Positions 26,101 through 33,264 are shown, counted from the stretch's first letter. The stretch: DNA of 62,278 bases from Arminella tubonensis (GCF_003240585.1 NZ_PCDP01000075.1:1-62278); one strand, 5' to 3'. A program made the numbers and translations. The notes: generated from the sequence alone by a model not told the origin.

Positions 26101-26463
26101 ATTGACGATGTTCTGGTCGCCGAACTGAGCGATGCTGCCCTTGTTGGCGCCGGTCTGAAGGAAGTCGTCGCCGACGAAGTTGCCTTTTCCGAGCTGCATG
26201 ACGCCGAGGATATTGTTGCCCGTCTGGGCGTCCGACGCCTGGCCATTTGCGTAGGGCAGGAACACATTGTGCGTGCCGTACTGGTAGACGAAGCCCTGGT
26301 TGCCACCGGTGGTCCCGGCTTCCTGTGACAGGTAGGCAAAGTTATTGTCGGTCATCTGGCCGATGTAAGCATCGTTTGTCAGATCTTGTGCCGCCGCCCC
26401 GTTTGCAAGGCCGATGATGGCAACGCCAGCAAGTAGTGCTGTACGCTTCATTGAAAAATTCAT
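23119..26463 (-). CDS. giant curlin-repeat protein, 1114 aa
   Basis: Predicted secreted amyloid protein far longer than E. coli CsgA (151 residues). The start ATG at 26463 has AGGGAGA 5 bases upstream; a signal peptide ends at AANGAAAQ-like residues near 26. Residues about 27-86 are an irregular head; residues 87-1114 hold about 38 units of mostly 23 residues with the pattern A-x-x-x-Q-x-G-x-x-N-x-A-x-N-x-Q, for example AATVQIGNGNVALNNQ and AAIAQFGSDNIASNVQ. Each unit should form two beta strands, as in curlin. Non-repeat inserts occur near residues 533-570, 592-640, 843-866 and 887-906. I see no cysteine. It lies between csgG and csgH in the same direction, so export through CsgG is expected. 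Whether it forms the main fibre or a cell-surface scaffold is unknown. Confidence 0.85.
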   Translation of the reverse strand: MNFSMKRTALLAGVAIIGLANGAAAQDLTNDAYIGQMTDNNFAYLSQEAGTTGGNQGFVYQYGTHNVFLPYANGQASDAQTGNNILGVMQLGKGNFVGDDFLQTGANKGSIAQFGDQNIVNKFIQTGANRATIFQGGNANLAQTVQLRSNDDGASNDSGIIQLNPDANAPGNIAFNDQRFGIQQTNGSFEGVFQYGSSNVASNEQLEQQHSKATIVQAGTGNVGVNDQVITTYDNAGLISTYHMGSDNTAGIVQNGTENSAFNLQDSSTDSDVNILQGGKKNVAANLYVGGTKHTGTIAQFGTENQATNVSRDGTGNSASTLQIGATNNAVNNSQNGFGDIAKTVQIGKGNRAFNDQIGTASLAAKTGANASIVQGGNDNSATNLQLAQVDGGNNNAGIVQLGHDNTATNLQNAGASNNAKISQVGSGNGAVNSQTATTEGTAAIAQFGSDNIASNVQNDVDPTSATIVQGGQNNLAVNLQTSVTDSSASIGQLGHDNVAANTQQAGSDNVHAAILQGGSGNKASNVQGGLSTDTVSIDEQTVSTGFHKRTVYGAATLSATGAAPASDSNAAVAQVGTNNTATNTQVGKFSLSATEYATTAQDQTYSFSKGWKDKGAATPATVQLKKPIVGGTIKTVASNAIIGQFGDNNVASNSQIATNGTDAATVQIGNGNVALNNQVLTDGSKAANLQIGSGNFADNEQTGTASSNAAIVQDGKGNGAVNTQTATLDSKAAILSIGDGNGALNTQTGTIGSSAATVQVGNKNVAVNTQTGTDNASALAVQLSDSNGATNIQNGVSDALATTLQFGGTQNSATNLQQNGSSQVAAVIVQDGSSNSAANVQGAKVTTFSLFGHAVTTADASATASAEAIVQSGNNNTAANVQGGGLTVSSGIVGLAIPGPAAASVAGIAQFGNDNNAATVQVATLGAVAGTVQIGNTNQATTTQSLAADVASATYQDGNNNTAVTAQGDLGSLSLATFSTAATVQIGSLNTAVTAQKGSNNNALTYQNGVQNAALTTQSGKGESSLIAQNSSQSIALVGQSGGSNNSAVAQAGAYSNAWISQPGSGNNSAVFQYGTGTSDADRNYAIVSQTGNGNNSVVVQAGIRNVAIVSQH
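23122..26205 (-). repeat. coding tandem repeat array (about 38 curlin units, ~69 bp each)
   Basis: The DNA behind residues 87-1114 of the giant curlin protein is a degenerate tandem array with a period near 69 bases. The most regular block encodes residues about 641-779, six consecutive units of 23-24 residues. Codons vary between units, so the array has been kept by selection on the protein rather than by very recent duplication. Unit number may still vary between strains by slippage or recombination. Confidence 0.8.
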
Positions 26464-26610
26464 GGTGTTCTCCCTAGAGACCTTCGAGCGCTACCCATTG
26501 TTTCGCTTGGGGACGCCGAGCAGTGAACCGTTAACAGTTGGTTTACTACCACCCGTAACTGTATCTCTGCAAGTCAATGAAGAACTAAAAGTAACTGATA
26601 GTTAATTACG

Positions 26611-26625
26611 ATGGGTAATATACCC
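26611..26625. promoter_or_regulatory. palindrome upstream of the giant curlin gene
   Basis: The 352-base gap between csgG and the giant curlin gene (26464-26815) has no coding frame and is AT-rich. It holds a perfect inverted repeat TGGGTA-ATA-TACCCA about 150 bases before the start codon. Its size and position suit an operator for a dimeric regulator and imply that the giant gene has its own promoter in addition to read-through from csgG. The regulator is unknown. Confidence 0.4.
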
Positions 26626-26815
26626 AAAAATGAAACTCAGTTTTTGGAAGATAATTGGTTGACATTGCGTCTACACTTAAGATCGCCTGAAATTGACGAC
26701 ATAAATAATAAAAATTTAGCAGTTTATACCGAAAATAGCTGCTGATTGGCGAATCAGCAGCCATCTATAGTTCGGATTCTGGATTGATACTTTGTCGGGG
26801 CTGTCGCCTTGAAAC

Positions 26816-27673
26816 CTATTTGGTCGCATCCAGGTTAAGAGGTTTATCCGCGTACTTCTTCGCAAAGGAGCGAACGAACTCTGCTTCCTGCGAGCGGTCC
26901 TCCAGGTGCCACAAGCCCTCGCGCACGCCTTCGACGGCAAGCGACACGACCGCAAGCTCGATGCCTTCGCGAACCGCAAGAGCGCCCGGATCGTTGCGCG
27001 CCTGGCCCAACTCGACTTCGAGCAATTCGTTGGCTGTCGCAAATTTGTAGGCGCTGCCTTTGACTTCGACGGAGTAGATCTGCTTGGTCGTGGTCGTCGA
27101 GGCCAGGATTTCGCCCGTCTGGACGCTGACCGCCCGAAGGCTGACGGTGACGACGTCGGAGCGATACTGCATATCGCCGCCGATGCCGAGATATTTGGCG
27201 CCGGCGCCGCCGCTCAGTTCATTCGAGTCATATCCGACGACGCCGCCCTCGAGCAGGATGCCTGCGAAGCGCACCGGCGGCAGGCCACTCTTCTGCCCGT
27301 AGGACTTCTGTGTGTTCTCGATCAGCGTCCGTTCCTGCACCAGATCCTTCAACCCGGAGCGCTCGACAACGCGGAACCATTTGCCGCTGCCGGTCTTCTT
27401 CAGCACATCGATCAGGATGGATGCACCACCCTGTGTCACGGCGCGGCTGTATTCGGCAAAGCTCTCATTCGGCTTGGCCTGCCCCGTCAGATCCGGGAAA
27501 TCGTAGACGGCAACGTCAACGGGTATTGAAGGTGCTGGAAGGGTCTGGACTCGCGCAGTCGTCTTCGTCGGAGACGTAAGAGCTGCCGCCGGTGTGTCAA
27601 GCTTCTGCCCTGTCTGGCATCCGGCCAGCAAGAGCGATCCGGCGACAGACACCGCGATGATCTGAAATTTCAT
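26816..27673 (-). CDS. csgG: CsgG-like outer-membrane curli secretion lipoprotein
   Basis: 285 residues, close to E. coli CsgG (277). It has a lipoprotein signal with lipobox LLAGC (cysteine at residue 19), then VDVAVYDFPDLTGQ, FRVVERSGLKDLVQER, and the membrane-spanning hairpin region around YDSNELSGGAGAKYLGIGGD, followed by VTVSLRAVSVQTGEIL. These are the conserved CsgG elements; the protein forms the nonameric pore through which unfolded curlin subunits leave the cell. It is the first gene of the minus-strand curli cluster, 352 bases before the giant curlin gene. No CsgE, the usual periplasmic plug factor, is encoded nearby. Confidence 0.92.
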   Translation of the reverse strand: MKFQIIAVSVAGSLLLAGCQTGQKLDTPAAALTSPTKTTARVQTLPAPSIPVDVAVYDFPDLTGQAKPNESFAEYSRAVTQGGASILIDVLKKTGSGKWFRVVERSGLKDLVQERTLIENTQKSYGQKSGLPPVRFAGILLEGGVVGYDSNELSGGAGAKYLGIGGDMQYRSDVVTVSLRAVSVQTGEILASTTTTKQIYSVEVKGSAYKFATANELLEVELGQARNDPGALAVREGIELAVVSLAVEGVREGLWHLEDRSQEAEFVRSFAKKYADKPLNLDATK

Positions 27674-28012
27674 ATTTCCCCCGCCATTGCGCGATACTGT
27701 AAACAGCTCACGAATTACTTGTTCTCATTGAGATCGGTGTATAACCACAGAGTCTTGAAGTTTTCCTAATACGAAAACTGTAAAAATGTGGGGATAATAC
27801 GGAATAATCCGTTATCTATATTTCCGACGACAACAACTCCAGGTCCGCAAATCAAAAATTAATTTACCTTCGCTTAACGCTGGTAAATTCGTGCGTCAAC
27901 TACCATCGAAGTCGTGGGAATTCAGAATCTCATTTTTGGGTGCTTTTTCTAATTCATACGGAACTGGCAAAAATGCCGCAGCCTAATCAAAAAATACTAC
28001 GTCTATGCTCAA
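27674..28012. promoter_or_regulatory. AT-rich csgG upstream region with inverted repeat
   Basis: No gene is seen in these 339 bases, which are markedly AT-rich against the surrounding DNA. An inverted repeat ACGGA-ATAA-TCCGT lies at 27799-27812 and extends outward imperfectly (GATAA...TTATC) to 27793-27816, about 120-145 bases before the csgG start. It is a candidate regulator site for the curli operon. Confidence 0.4.
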
Positions 28013-28348
28013 TCACCTATTAACCGCGCCCTTGCCCACCGTCGGCCACGCATCAGCTTCGGCCTCGATCTTGACGATTGCCGAAGAGCCCCGATCAACG
28101 GTAGGGAATGGATTATTGGCCTTGCGGGCTGCATTTCCCGCCCGTTTCCCGCCAACTGATGCCGTTTTGCGTCCCGAAGTGGCGGGAATATCGCCCTGGC
28201 GCGCCGTGGGAGGGGTCTGAGCGATGTAAGCGCTGGTTTCGCCGGCAGAGGTCTGATTGATATATGCCTGCGCACTCGCACTCGTGGCAATGCAAGAAAA
28301 AATGCAGCCAATTACGGTAAATATTGCGCTCTTTCCATGTATCGACAT
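28013..28348 (-). CDS. small secreted protein with curlin-like strand pair
   Basis: 111 residues from the ATG at 28348 (GGGAG 8 bases upstream); the open frame extends further but without a ribosome site. A signal peptide of about 25 residues ends ATSASAQ. The mature N-terminus reads AYINQTSAGETSAYIAQT, two short strands with the I-x-Q spacing seen in curlin units, followed by a basic, Pro/Gly/Ala-rich tail (RKTASVGGKRAGNAARK). It is not a known Csg protein. Its position just upstream of csgG, in the same direction, and the curlin-like motif suggest that it belongs to the fibre system, perhaps as an adaptor or anchor. This is inference. Confidence 0.6.
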   Translation of the reverse strand: MSIHGKSAIFTVIGCIFSCIATSASAQAYINQTSAGETSAYIAQTPPTARQGDIPATSGRKTASVGGKRAGNAARKANNPFPTVDRGSSAIVKIEAEADAWPTVGKGAVNR

Positions 28349-28487
28349 GATGGTTTCTCCCGGCCAGCTGGTTTTGTCGGAGACCTTATTGTGCATTTCC
28401 GTATAAATGGCAATTGTACCGAGTAGTTTGACTCCGCTCAAGTTCCGTGGAACAGAACTGCGAAATGTGCTTCAGAGGGAGATTGAA

Positions 28488-29201
28488 ATGTCATTCAAGG
28501 TTGGGAACCGCGTCAACATCCACCTGGCGATGGCGTTTTTAATTGCCGGTACCGTGCCGGCCTTGGCTCAGCAGACCGGTCCGCTGTTTTCGACGCCGGC
28601 TTCGCGCTCGACGACCGGCGCGCCTATCCTGAACGATCCGAACAAGCAAAACGGTGGGATCATTCCCAATACGACCGGCCGACCGTCGACAAGCGCCCCG
28701 CGCCAGGAGAAACAGTCCGCAGCGCCTGTTTCGGCTGCACCCGTGCAAAGCGGCGGCAAATACAAGAATTGGGACCTTCAGTGTTCTGAATTTGCAAAGG
28801 GACAAAAGCGTTGCCAGGTCACAGGAAACGTCATGTCGCCGGATGGCAAACAGGTTATCCTGGTCATGAGCCTTGCATCGGCTGCAGATGGCAAGGCGAT
28901 CGTGACGCAAATGGCGGTGCCGCTCGGCATCGCCTTGAAGGCCGGTGTCAAGATTGACGTCGACGGCGCCTATTCGACCACAATGCCCGCCAGCCGTTGC
29001 ACGCCGCAAGGTTGCCTGGTCGAAGGGAATGTCGAAGGCGCGATGATCGAGGCGATGAAGACAAAGCCGGCCGCCACGATCACTGTTGCGACACCCGATG
29101 GAAAGGCGATCCCGATCAAGTTGCCGCTTGACGGGTTTGCCGAAGCACTCGCAGCCATGAAGACAGCAGATGGCGGCGGCAAGGCTGTTCAATTCAAATA
29201 A
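28488..29201 (+). CDS. invasion-associated locus B (IalB)-family periplasmic protein
   Basis: 237 residues from the ATG at 28488 (AGAGGGA upstream). A signal peptide ends PALAQQ, followed by a low-complexity Ser/Thr/Pro linker (residues 27-85) and an IalB-type domain: YKNWDLQCSEF, RCQVTGNVMSPDGKQVILVM, MAVPLGIALKAGVKIDVDG, and two paired cysteines in RCTPQGCLVEG. IalB proteins are periplasmic/outer-membrane proteins named from Bartonella, and their biochemical role is unclear. Divergent from the curli-side small secreted gene across a 139-base promoter region, it could be co-regulated with curli. Confidence 0.8.
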   Translation: MSFKVGNRVNIHLAMAFLIAGTVPALAQQTGPLFSTPASRSTTGAPILNDPNKQNGGIIPNTTGRPSTSAPRQEKQSAAPVSAAPVQSGGKYKNWDLQCSEFAKGQKRCQVTGNVMSPDGKQVILVMSLASAADGKAIVTQMAVPLGIALKAGVKIDVDGAYSTTMPASRCTPQGCLVEGNVEGAMIEAMKTKPAATITVATPDGKAIPIKLPLDGFAEALAAMKTADGGGKAVQFK

Positions 29202-29444
29202 CTTGCAGGCTTTCATTATCTAGGTAGCGGCAGCAGTGCCGCCCATGTCGTCACCGGAATTCCTGGGCGGCAGCGGGCATGGCATGTTGCGTCATGCCTT
29301 TCGGCCTTGTGTCATTCAATAAGGGCTATAAATTTGATAGGGTAGCGACGTTCGGGGAACCGGCGGCGCGCCCATTGCGTTTGGTCGACCGGATCCTGAC
29401 GATAGGGCTCGCAATATCCAGGCTGGCAAAAGCAGGAGTGCCTT

Positions 29445-30833
29445 TTGAGCTATGACGTTGCCGTCGTCGGGTCGGGATTTTCGGCAATTGCCGTGACGAT
29501 CAATCTTCTCAGGCTGTTGCCGTCCTCCAGTTCCGTTGCGGTGGTTGGCGACGATCCCGGCTTCGGGCGCGGCACTGCCTATCGCACCGAACTCTATCTC
29601 CACCGGCTGAATGTCCCGGCGGGAAGAATGAGCGTATTTCCAGATGAACCGGATGATTTTGTCGAATGGCTTCTGCAGCAGGGAAAGCCGGTCGCGGCCG
29701 ACGATTTCGCCTCGCGTGGAGACTATGGGCGCTATCTGCGCGATAGGCTTGCCTCACTGTTGCGTGACCGCACCGGCAGAGCCAACGTCGACTTCATCAA
29801 GGCGAAGGCGAGGGCCTGTGTCGAATGCTCGCGGACTGGCGTCGTCTTTCACCTCGACAATCAGGTGGAGTTGACCGCGAAAAACGTGGTGCTCTGTCTT
29901 GGTGTCGGCAATGCGCAGTTGCCGGTCCCGCCCTCCCGCATCGATCCGCAAGCCAGGGCGCATATCGTGGGCAATCCCTGGCGGCTCGGCTGGCTATCGA
30001 AGGTGAGGATAACAGACGAAATCTGCATCCTCGGCTCCGGCCTGACAATGGTCGATCAGGTGATTGCGCTCCGCGCCCACGGCCACCGCGGGCGGATCCA
30101 TCTGCTGTCCCGCCGCGGCCTCCTTCCGCACTCGCATGCGGCGCATCGGGCACCGTTCACGCCGACCCTCCCGGAGCGAACTACGGAGATCAGCGCCATC
30201 CTCGCGGCTTTACGCCTGGCTGCGAAAAACGGCGGCGATTGGCGCGGATTGATGGACGGACTTCGCCCGATGACGCAGGGCATATGGCAAGAATTGACCA
30301 AGCAGCAACGGGGTCGCTTCCTCCGGCATGCCCTGCCGTGGTGGAATATTCATCGTCATCGCATCGCGCCGGCGGTGTTTGCCCAATTCGACGCGCTTGT
30401 CCGCGACGGCACGGTCGTCGTCCATGCAGGATTTCTTCAATCGATCGAAGAGGAAGGGGCGAGGCCGATCCTTCGCTATCGTCAGCGGGGCAGCGATGAA
30501 ATAGAGGCGTTGCGGGCGGACTGGATCGTCAACTGCACCGGCATGGAACGAGCCGGGATAGGCCACTCTCCGCTGCTGCGCGAGATGCAGGCCGTCGGAA
30601 TGGTCCGCGCCGACGATCTGGGGCTTGGCATATCGGTTGATAGCCAGTCGCAGGTTCTCGGCACCTCCGGCGAGCGGCAGCCCGGCTTGTTTGCTGTTGG
30701 CGCTCTGACGGCCGGGCAGTTCTGGGAAATCACTGCCGTGCCTGACATTCGGGTGCAGGCAAAGAAGGTCGCCGAAAAGATCGGCGCAGAAATCCAGGCC
30801 GAGGGAGCGCAGCCACATCCCGGAAAGGCATAA
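29445..30833 (+). CDS. FAD/NAD(P)-binding protein (YdhS-like)
   Basis: 462-residue flavoprotein with an N-terminal dinucleotide fold (VAVVGSGFSAIAVTINLL, residues 5-22) and the conserved GRGTAYRT and HRLNVPAGRMSVFP stretches of the FAD-NAD(P)-binding family found in YdhS-type proteins. A second nucleotide-binding segment is ICILGSGLTMVDQVIAL (about residue 190). The start appears to be TTG at 29445 with AGGAG 7 bases upstream; no suitable ATG is nearby. Substrate and role are unknown. The gene has no clear operon partner and ends at a hairpin facing ftsZ2. Confidence 0.75.
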   Translation: MSYDVAVVGSGFSAIAVTINLLRLLPSSSSVAVVGDDPGFGRGTAYRTELYLHRLNVPAGRMSVFPDEPDDFVEWLLQQGKPVAADDFASRGDYGRYLRDRLASLLRDRTGRANVDFIKAKARACVECSRTGVVFHLDNQVELTAKNVVLCLGVGNAQLPVPPSRIDPQARAHIVGNPWRLGWLSKVRITDEICILGSGLTMVDQVIALRAHGHRGRIHLLSRRGLLPHSHAAHRAPFTPTLPERTTEISAILAALRLAAKNGGDWRGLMDGLRPMTQGIWQELTKQQRGRFLRHALPWWNIHRHRIAPAVFAQFDALVRDGTVVVHAGFLQSIEEEGARPILRYRQRGSDEIEALRADWIVNCTGMERAGIGHSPLLREMQAVGMVRADDLGLGISVDSQSQVLGTSGERQPGLFAVGALTAGQFWEITAVPDIRVQAKKVAEKIGAEIQAEGAQPHPGKA

Positions 30834-30869
30834 GCGTTCTGCCTAGGCCTTACGCATGGCAAATGGATC

Positions 30870-30903
30870 GATAGGCATCAGCCTTCGGGCAGCGATGCCT
30901 ATC
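30870..30903. terminator. hairpin between convergent genes
   Basis: A perfect 10-bp inverted repeat (GATAGGCATC / GATGCCTATC) encloses an inner GCC-TTCG-GGC mini-stem. It lies between the stop codons of the flavoprotein gene (30833) and ftsZ2 (30917). There is no long T-run, but the stem and position suit a shared terminator. Confidence 0.55.
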
Positions 30904-30916
30904 TGAAGTTTTCTGC

Positions 30917-31954
30917 CTATTGCAAAGTCCGGGATTGGCCGCCTTGGGCGGCCCGGCCTTCAGCACCGGCGCGGACGTCGTCTGTGGCACTCTCGCGGTC
31001 TAGGCCAGTTGCAACGACGGATACCCGGAAAGTACCATCCAGGCCCCTGTCGAAGATGGCGCCGACGACGATGTCGGCGTCCTCGTAAACTTCTTCACGG
31101 ATGCGGGTTGCGGCCTCGTCCACCTCGAACAGCGTCATATCGAGACCACCGGATATGGATACAAGGACGCCTTTGGCACCCTTCATGGACACGTCATCGA
31201 GCAGCGGATTTGCAATGGCAGCTTCCGCCGCCTTCAAAGCCCGTCCTTCGCCCGAGGCCTCGCCTGTTCCCATCATGGCCCGGCCCATATCCTTCATTAC
31301 CGACTTCACGTCGGCGAAGTCGAGATTGATCAGGCCTTCCTTGACGATGAGATCGGTGATGCAGCCGACACCTGCATAAAGAACGCGGTCGGCGATCACG
31401 AATGCGTCGGCAAAGGTGGTCTTTGCATCGGCTATGCGGAAGAGGTTCTGGTTCGGAATGACGATAACGGTGTCGGCGCTTTCGCGCAGCCGCTCGATAC
31501 CCTCGTTGGCAGTCTGCATGCGGCGCTTGCCTTCGAAGGTGAAGGGCTTGGTAACGACGGCGACCGTCAGAATGCCCGCCTTTCGAGCCGCCTGTGCGAT
31601 GATCGGGGCCGCGCCGGTGCCGGTGCCACCGCCCATGCCCGCGGTCACAAAGCACATATGGGTGCCGCGCAGATGATCCATGATCTCGTCGATCGATTCT
31701 TCGGCAGCCGCGCGTCCGATTTCCGGCAGCGAACCTGCACCGAGGCCCTCGGTCACATGCGAGCCGAGCTGGATCAGTCGCGATGCCTTCGACATGGCAA
31801 GCGCCTGCGCGTCCGTGTTGGCTGCGATGAATTCAGCACCCTGCAATTTCTCGGCGATCATGTTGTTGATCGCATTGCCGCCGCCGCCGCCGACGCCGAT
31901 TACGGTGATCTTCGGTCTCATTTCCGTGATTTCGGGTCTATTGAGATCGGCCAT
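30917..31954 (-). CDS. ftsZ2: FtsZ2, short second FtsZ paralogue
   Basis: Tubulin-like GTPase, 345 residues. The GTP-binding core is intact: VIGVGGGGGNAINNM, GMGGGTGTGAAP (tubulin signature), VTKPFTFEGKRR, NQNLFRIADAKTTFADAF with the catalytic T7-loop type sequence, and VSISGGLDMTLFEVDEAA. The protein ends shortly after the GTPase fold with a short Gly/Ala-rich tail. It lacks the long linker and C-terminal peptide with which the main FtsZ binds FtsA and other partners. This matches the short FtsZ2 of Sinorhizobium meliloti, which is not essential. A Z-ring role is doubtful; it may modulate division or act in a separate filament. Four small genes lie upstream in the same direction. Confidence 0.88.
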   Translation of the reverse strand: MADLNRPEITEMRPKITVIGVGGGGGNAINNMIAEKLQGAEFIAANTDAQALAMSKASRLIQLGSHVTEGLGAGSLPEIGRAAAEESIDEIMDHLRGTHMCFVTAGMGGGTGTGAAPIIAQAARKAGILTVAVVTKPFTFEGKRRMQTANEGIERLRESADTVIVIPNQNLFRIADAKTTFADAFVIADRVLYAGVGCITDLIVKEGLINLDFADVKSVMKDMGRAMMGTGEASGEGRALKAAEAAIANPLLDDVSMKGAKGVLVSISGGLDMTLFEVDEAATRIREEVYEDADIVVGAIFDRGLDGTFRVSVVATGLDRESATDDVRAGAEGRAAQGGQSRTLQ

Positions 31955-32110
31955 TTATTTTCTCCTTGCGCAGTTGCCTGCGGTGCCGGTGTCGAAGTCT
32001 GCGGTCTGGAAACTGCAACGTGAGAGCCAGGCAAGTTGGGGTACGAATCAGATTCGTCCTAGCTTATACATTCAACAAGGCGGAGAGCAGGCAGATATGC
32101 ATGCGCAACG

Positions 32111-32317
32111 CTATTCCGACATCAGGCCGTCGAATACCTCGAGCATTGCGTCGGCGATGGCCTTGCCGAGGGCAGCGCCGTTTTCCTGAAGCGCTACCTC
32201 ATCCATGTCACGTGCGGCCAGCGCCAGCGCCGATCCCTCCGTCCTGACGATCTCCTGGGCGCGCTGAATTGCCCAAAGGGCAAAGTCGCTTCTGCCACTG
32301 ATTTCCACTGTGTCCAT
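32111..32317 (-). CDS. small uncharacterised protein, 68 aa
   Basis: Predicted soluble, acidic, helical protein (SDFALWAIQRAQEIVRTEG, ALGKAIADAMLEVFDGL). A strong ribosome site GGGAGGGG lies 6 bases before the ATG at 32317, which supports real translation. It is encoded 157 bases upstream of ftsZ2 in the same direction. I do not recognise a family. Confidence 0.6.
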   Translation of the reverse strand: MDTVEISGRSDFALWAIQRAQEIVRTEGSALALAARDMDEVALQENGAALGKAIADAMLEVFDGLMSE

Positions 32318-32447
32318 TTGCCCCTCCCGGTGTCTTGCCGCGGTGGTTATATGCGCCTTGCGAAAAAGTCGAGCAGCATCGGCAAGGCGACCGACTTGGC
32401 TGCCACGTGACGGACCTCAGCCGGCAGGCGATCGAACCGATCGCTCG

Positions 32448-32648
32448 TTATTCGGCGTCTTTTTCCGCCGCCGGGCGGAATAGCTCAAGGCTCTCGGCCG
32501 ATTTAGGTTCAGCTTCCCTAGCCTTCGGCGTCTTCTGCCGCGGGGCCTTGTTCGTGCCAACTGCGTCAGTCGGCGGCTTGGCCGTCTCGCTCTTTACCGA
32601 AGCCGGGGCCGCGACAGTGGGCGTCTCGTCTTTTTTAAATCGTATCAT
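32448..32648 (-). CDS. small uncharacterised Lys/Pro/Ala-rich protein, 66 aa
   Basis: Starts at ATG 32648 with GGAG 6 bases upstream. The product begins MIRFKKDETPTVAAP and is rich in Lys, Pro, Ala and Glu, so it is probably disordered. It has no signal peptide or membrane segment. The frame extends upstream but without a ribosome site. It is part of the run of small genes before ftsZ2. Confidence 0.5.
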   Translation of the reverse strand: MIRFKKDETPTVAAPASVKSETAKPPTDAVGTNKAPRQKTPKAREAEPKSAESLELFRPAAEKDAE

Positions 32649-32757
32649 TTGCAGCTCCGTTCGATGGTTTTTTATTTGCTCGCCAGGATCTATTCCGGCG
32701 TAAAATCTTGCCGCAGCTCGGCCTGTTGCTCTCGCAGAACAGGTGGAGCGGCACTGT

Positions 32758-33003
32758 CTATCGGTTTGCTGCCGACAATTGCTTGACCAGTTCGCGGACC
32801 TTTTCCGTGCCGTAGGCGATGTCTTCGCGAGGCAGATGAACGGTGATCTCAACGGATTCCGTCAATGCCCCGTTATCCCTGGCATAAATGACAGCGGCGC
32901 GCAGGGATCTGAACTCGACCGAGGCGACGCCCGCGACCCAGAATTGAACCGAACAGGGGGTGTATTTATAGTCGGTGAATGCCTGGTTGGGGTCTAAAGC
33001 CAT
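32758..33003 (-). CDS. small uncharacterised protein, 81 aa
   Basis: ATG at 33003 with GAGGA 8 bases upstream. The sequence (YTPCSVQFWVAGVASVEF, LRAAVIYARDNGALTES, YGTEKVRELVKQLSA) looks like a compact alpha/beta domain with a repeated strand-helix unit. No family recognised. It shares direction with the flanking small genes and ftsZ2. Confidence 0.6.
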   Translation of the reverse strand: MALDPNQAFTDYKYTPCSVQFWVAGVASVEFRSLRAAVIYARDNGALTESVEITVHLPREDIAYGTEKVRELVKQLSAANR

Positions 33004-33087
33004 GTATCGGTCTTCCTCGCCGCAAGGGCGCCCGCAGCCGGAAACGCCGGCGCGCGATACCCAAACCGATTCGCAGCCAAAGGCATT

Positions 33088-33264
33088 TTAGTTCAAGCCC
33101 TTGATCTTGTGAGCAGCCCTATTGGACGAATCACGGTCGCCCTTGTGCAAGGTGAGAATGCGCCGGGCATCCTCAATTCCAATACCGTGGCGTGCTGCAA
33201 ACCCCGCGGGTTCGTAAGGATCGTTAGGCGGCGATTTCTTATGCGTCGTTTGCGCCGGGGGCAT
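33088..33264 (-). CDS. small uncharacterised protein, 58 aa
   Basis: ATG at 33264 with GGAG 8 bases upstream, stop at 33088-33090. The product has the pattern NDPYEPAGFAARHGIGIED, then ARRILTLHKGDRDSSNRAA, seen in many small rhizobial proteins: a putative helix-turn-helix-like mini-domain with a C-terminal basic tail. The function of these proteins is unknown to me. It is the first of the small genes leading to ftsZ2. Confidence 0.6.
   Translation of the reverse strand: MPPAQTTHKKSPPNDPYEPAGFAARHGIGIEDARRILTLHKGDRDSSNRAAHKIKGLN

Noticed and set aside
23122..26205. Regularly spaced repeats that might suggest a CRISPR array
   Set aside because: The repeats are degenerate, about 69 bases apart without unique spacers, and encode an uninterrupted curlin-repeat protein with signal peptide.
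25252..26328. Long plus-strand open frame (358 codons) opposite the giant curlin gene
   Set aside because: It is antisense to the regular curlin repeats; the periodic codons leave the opposite strand free of stops. No ribosome site, no signal peptide and no sensible domain. The frame at 23047-23880 is rejected for the same reason.
30917..31954. FtsZ2 as a truncated pseudogene of FtsZ
   Set aside because: The GTPase domain is complete with all nucleotide-binding motifs, and short FtsZ2 paralogues are known in Sinorhizobium.
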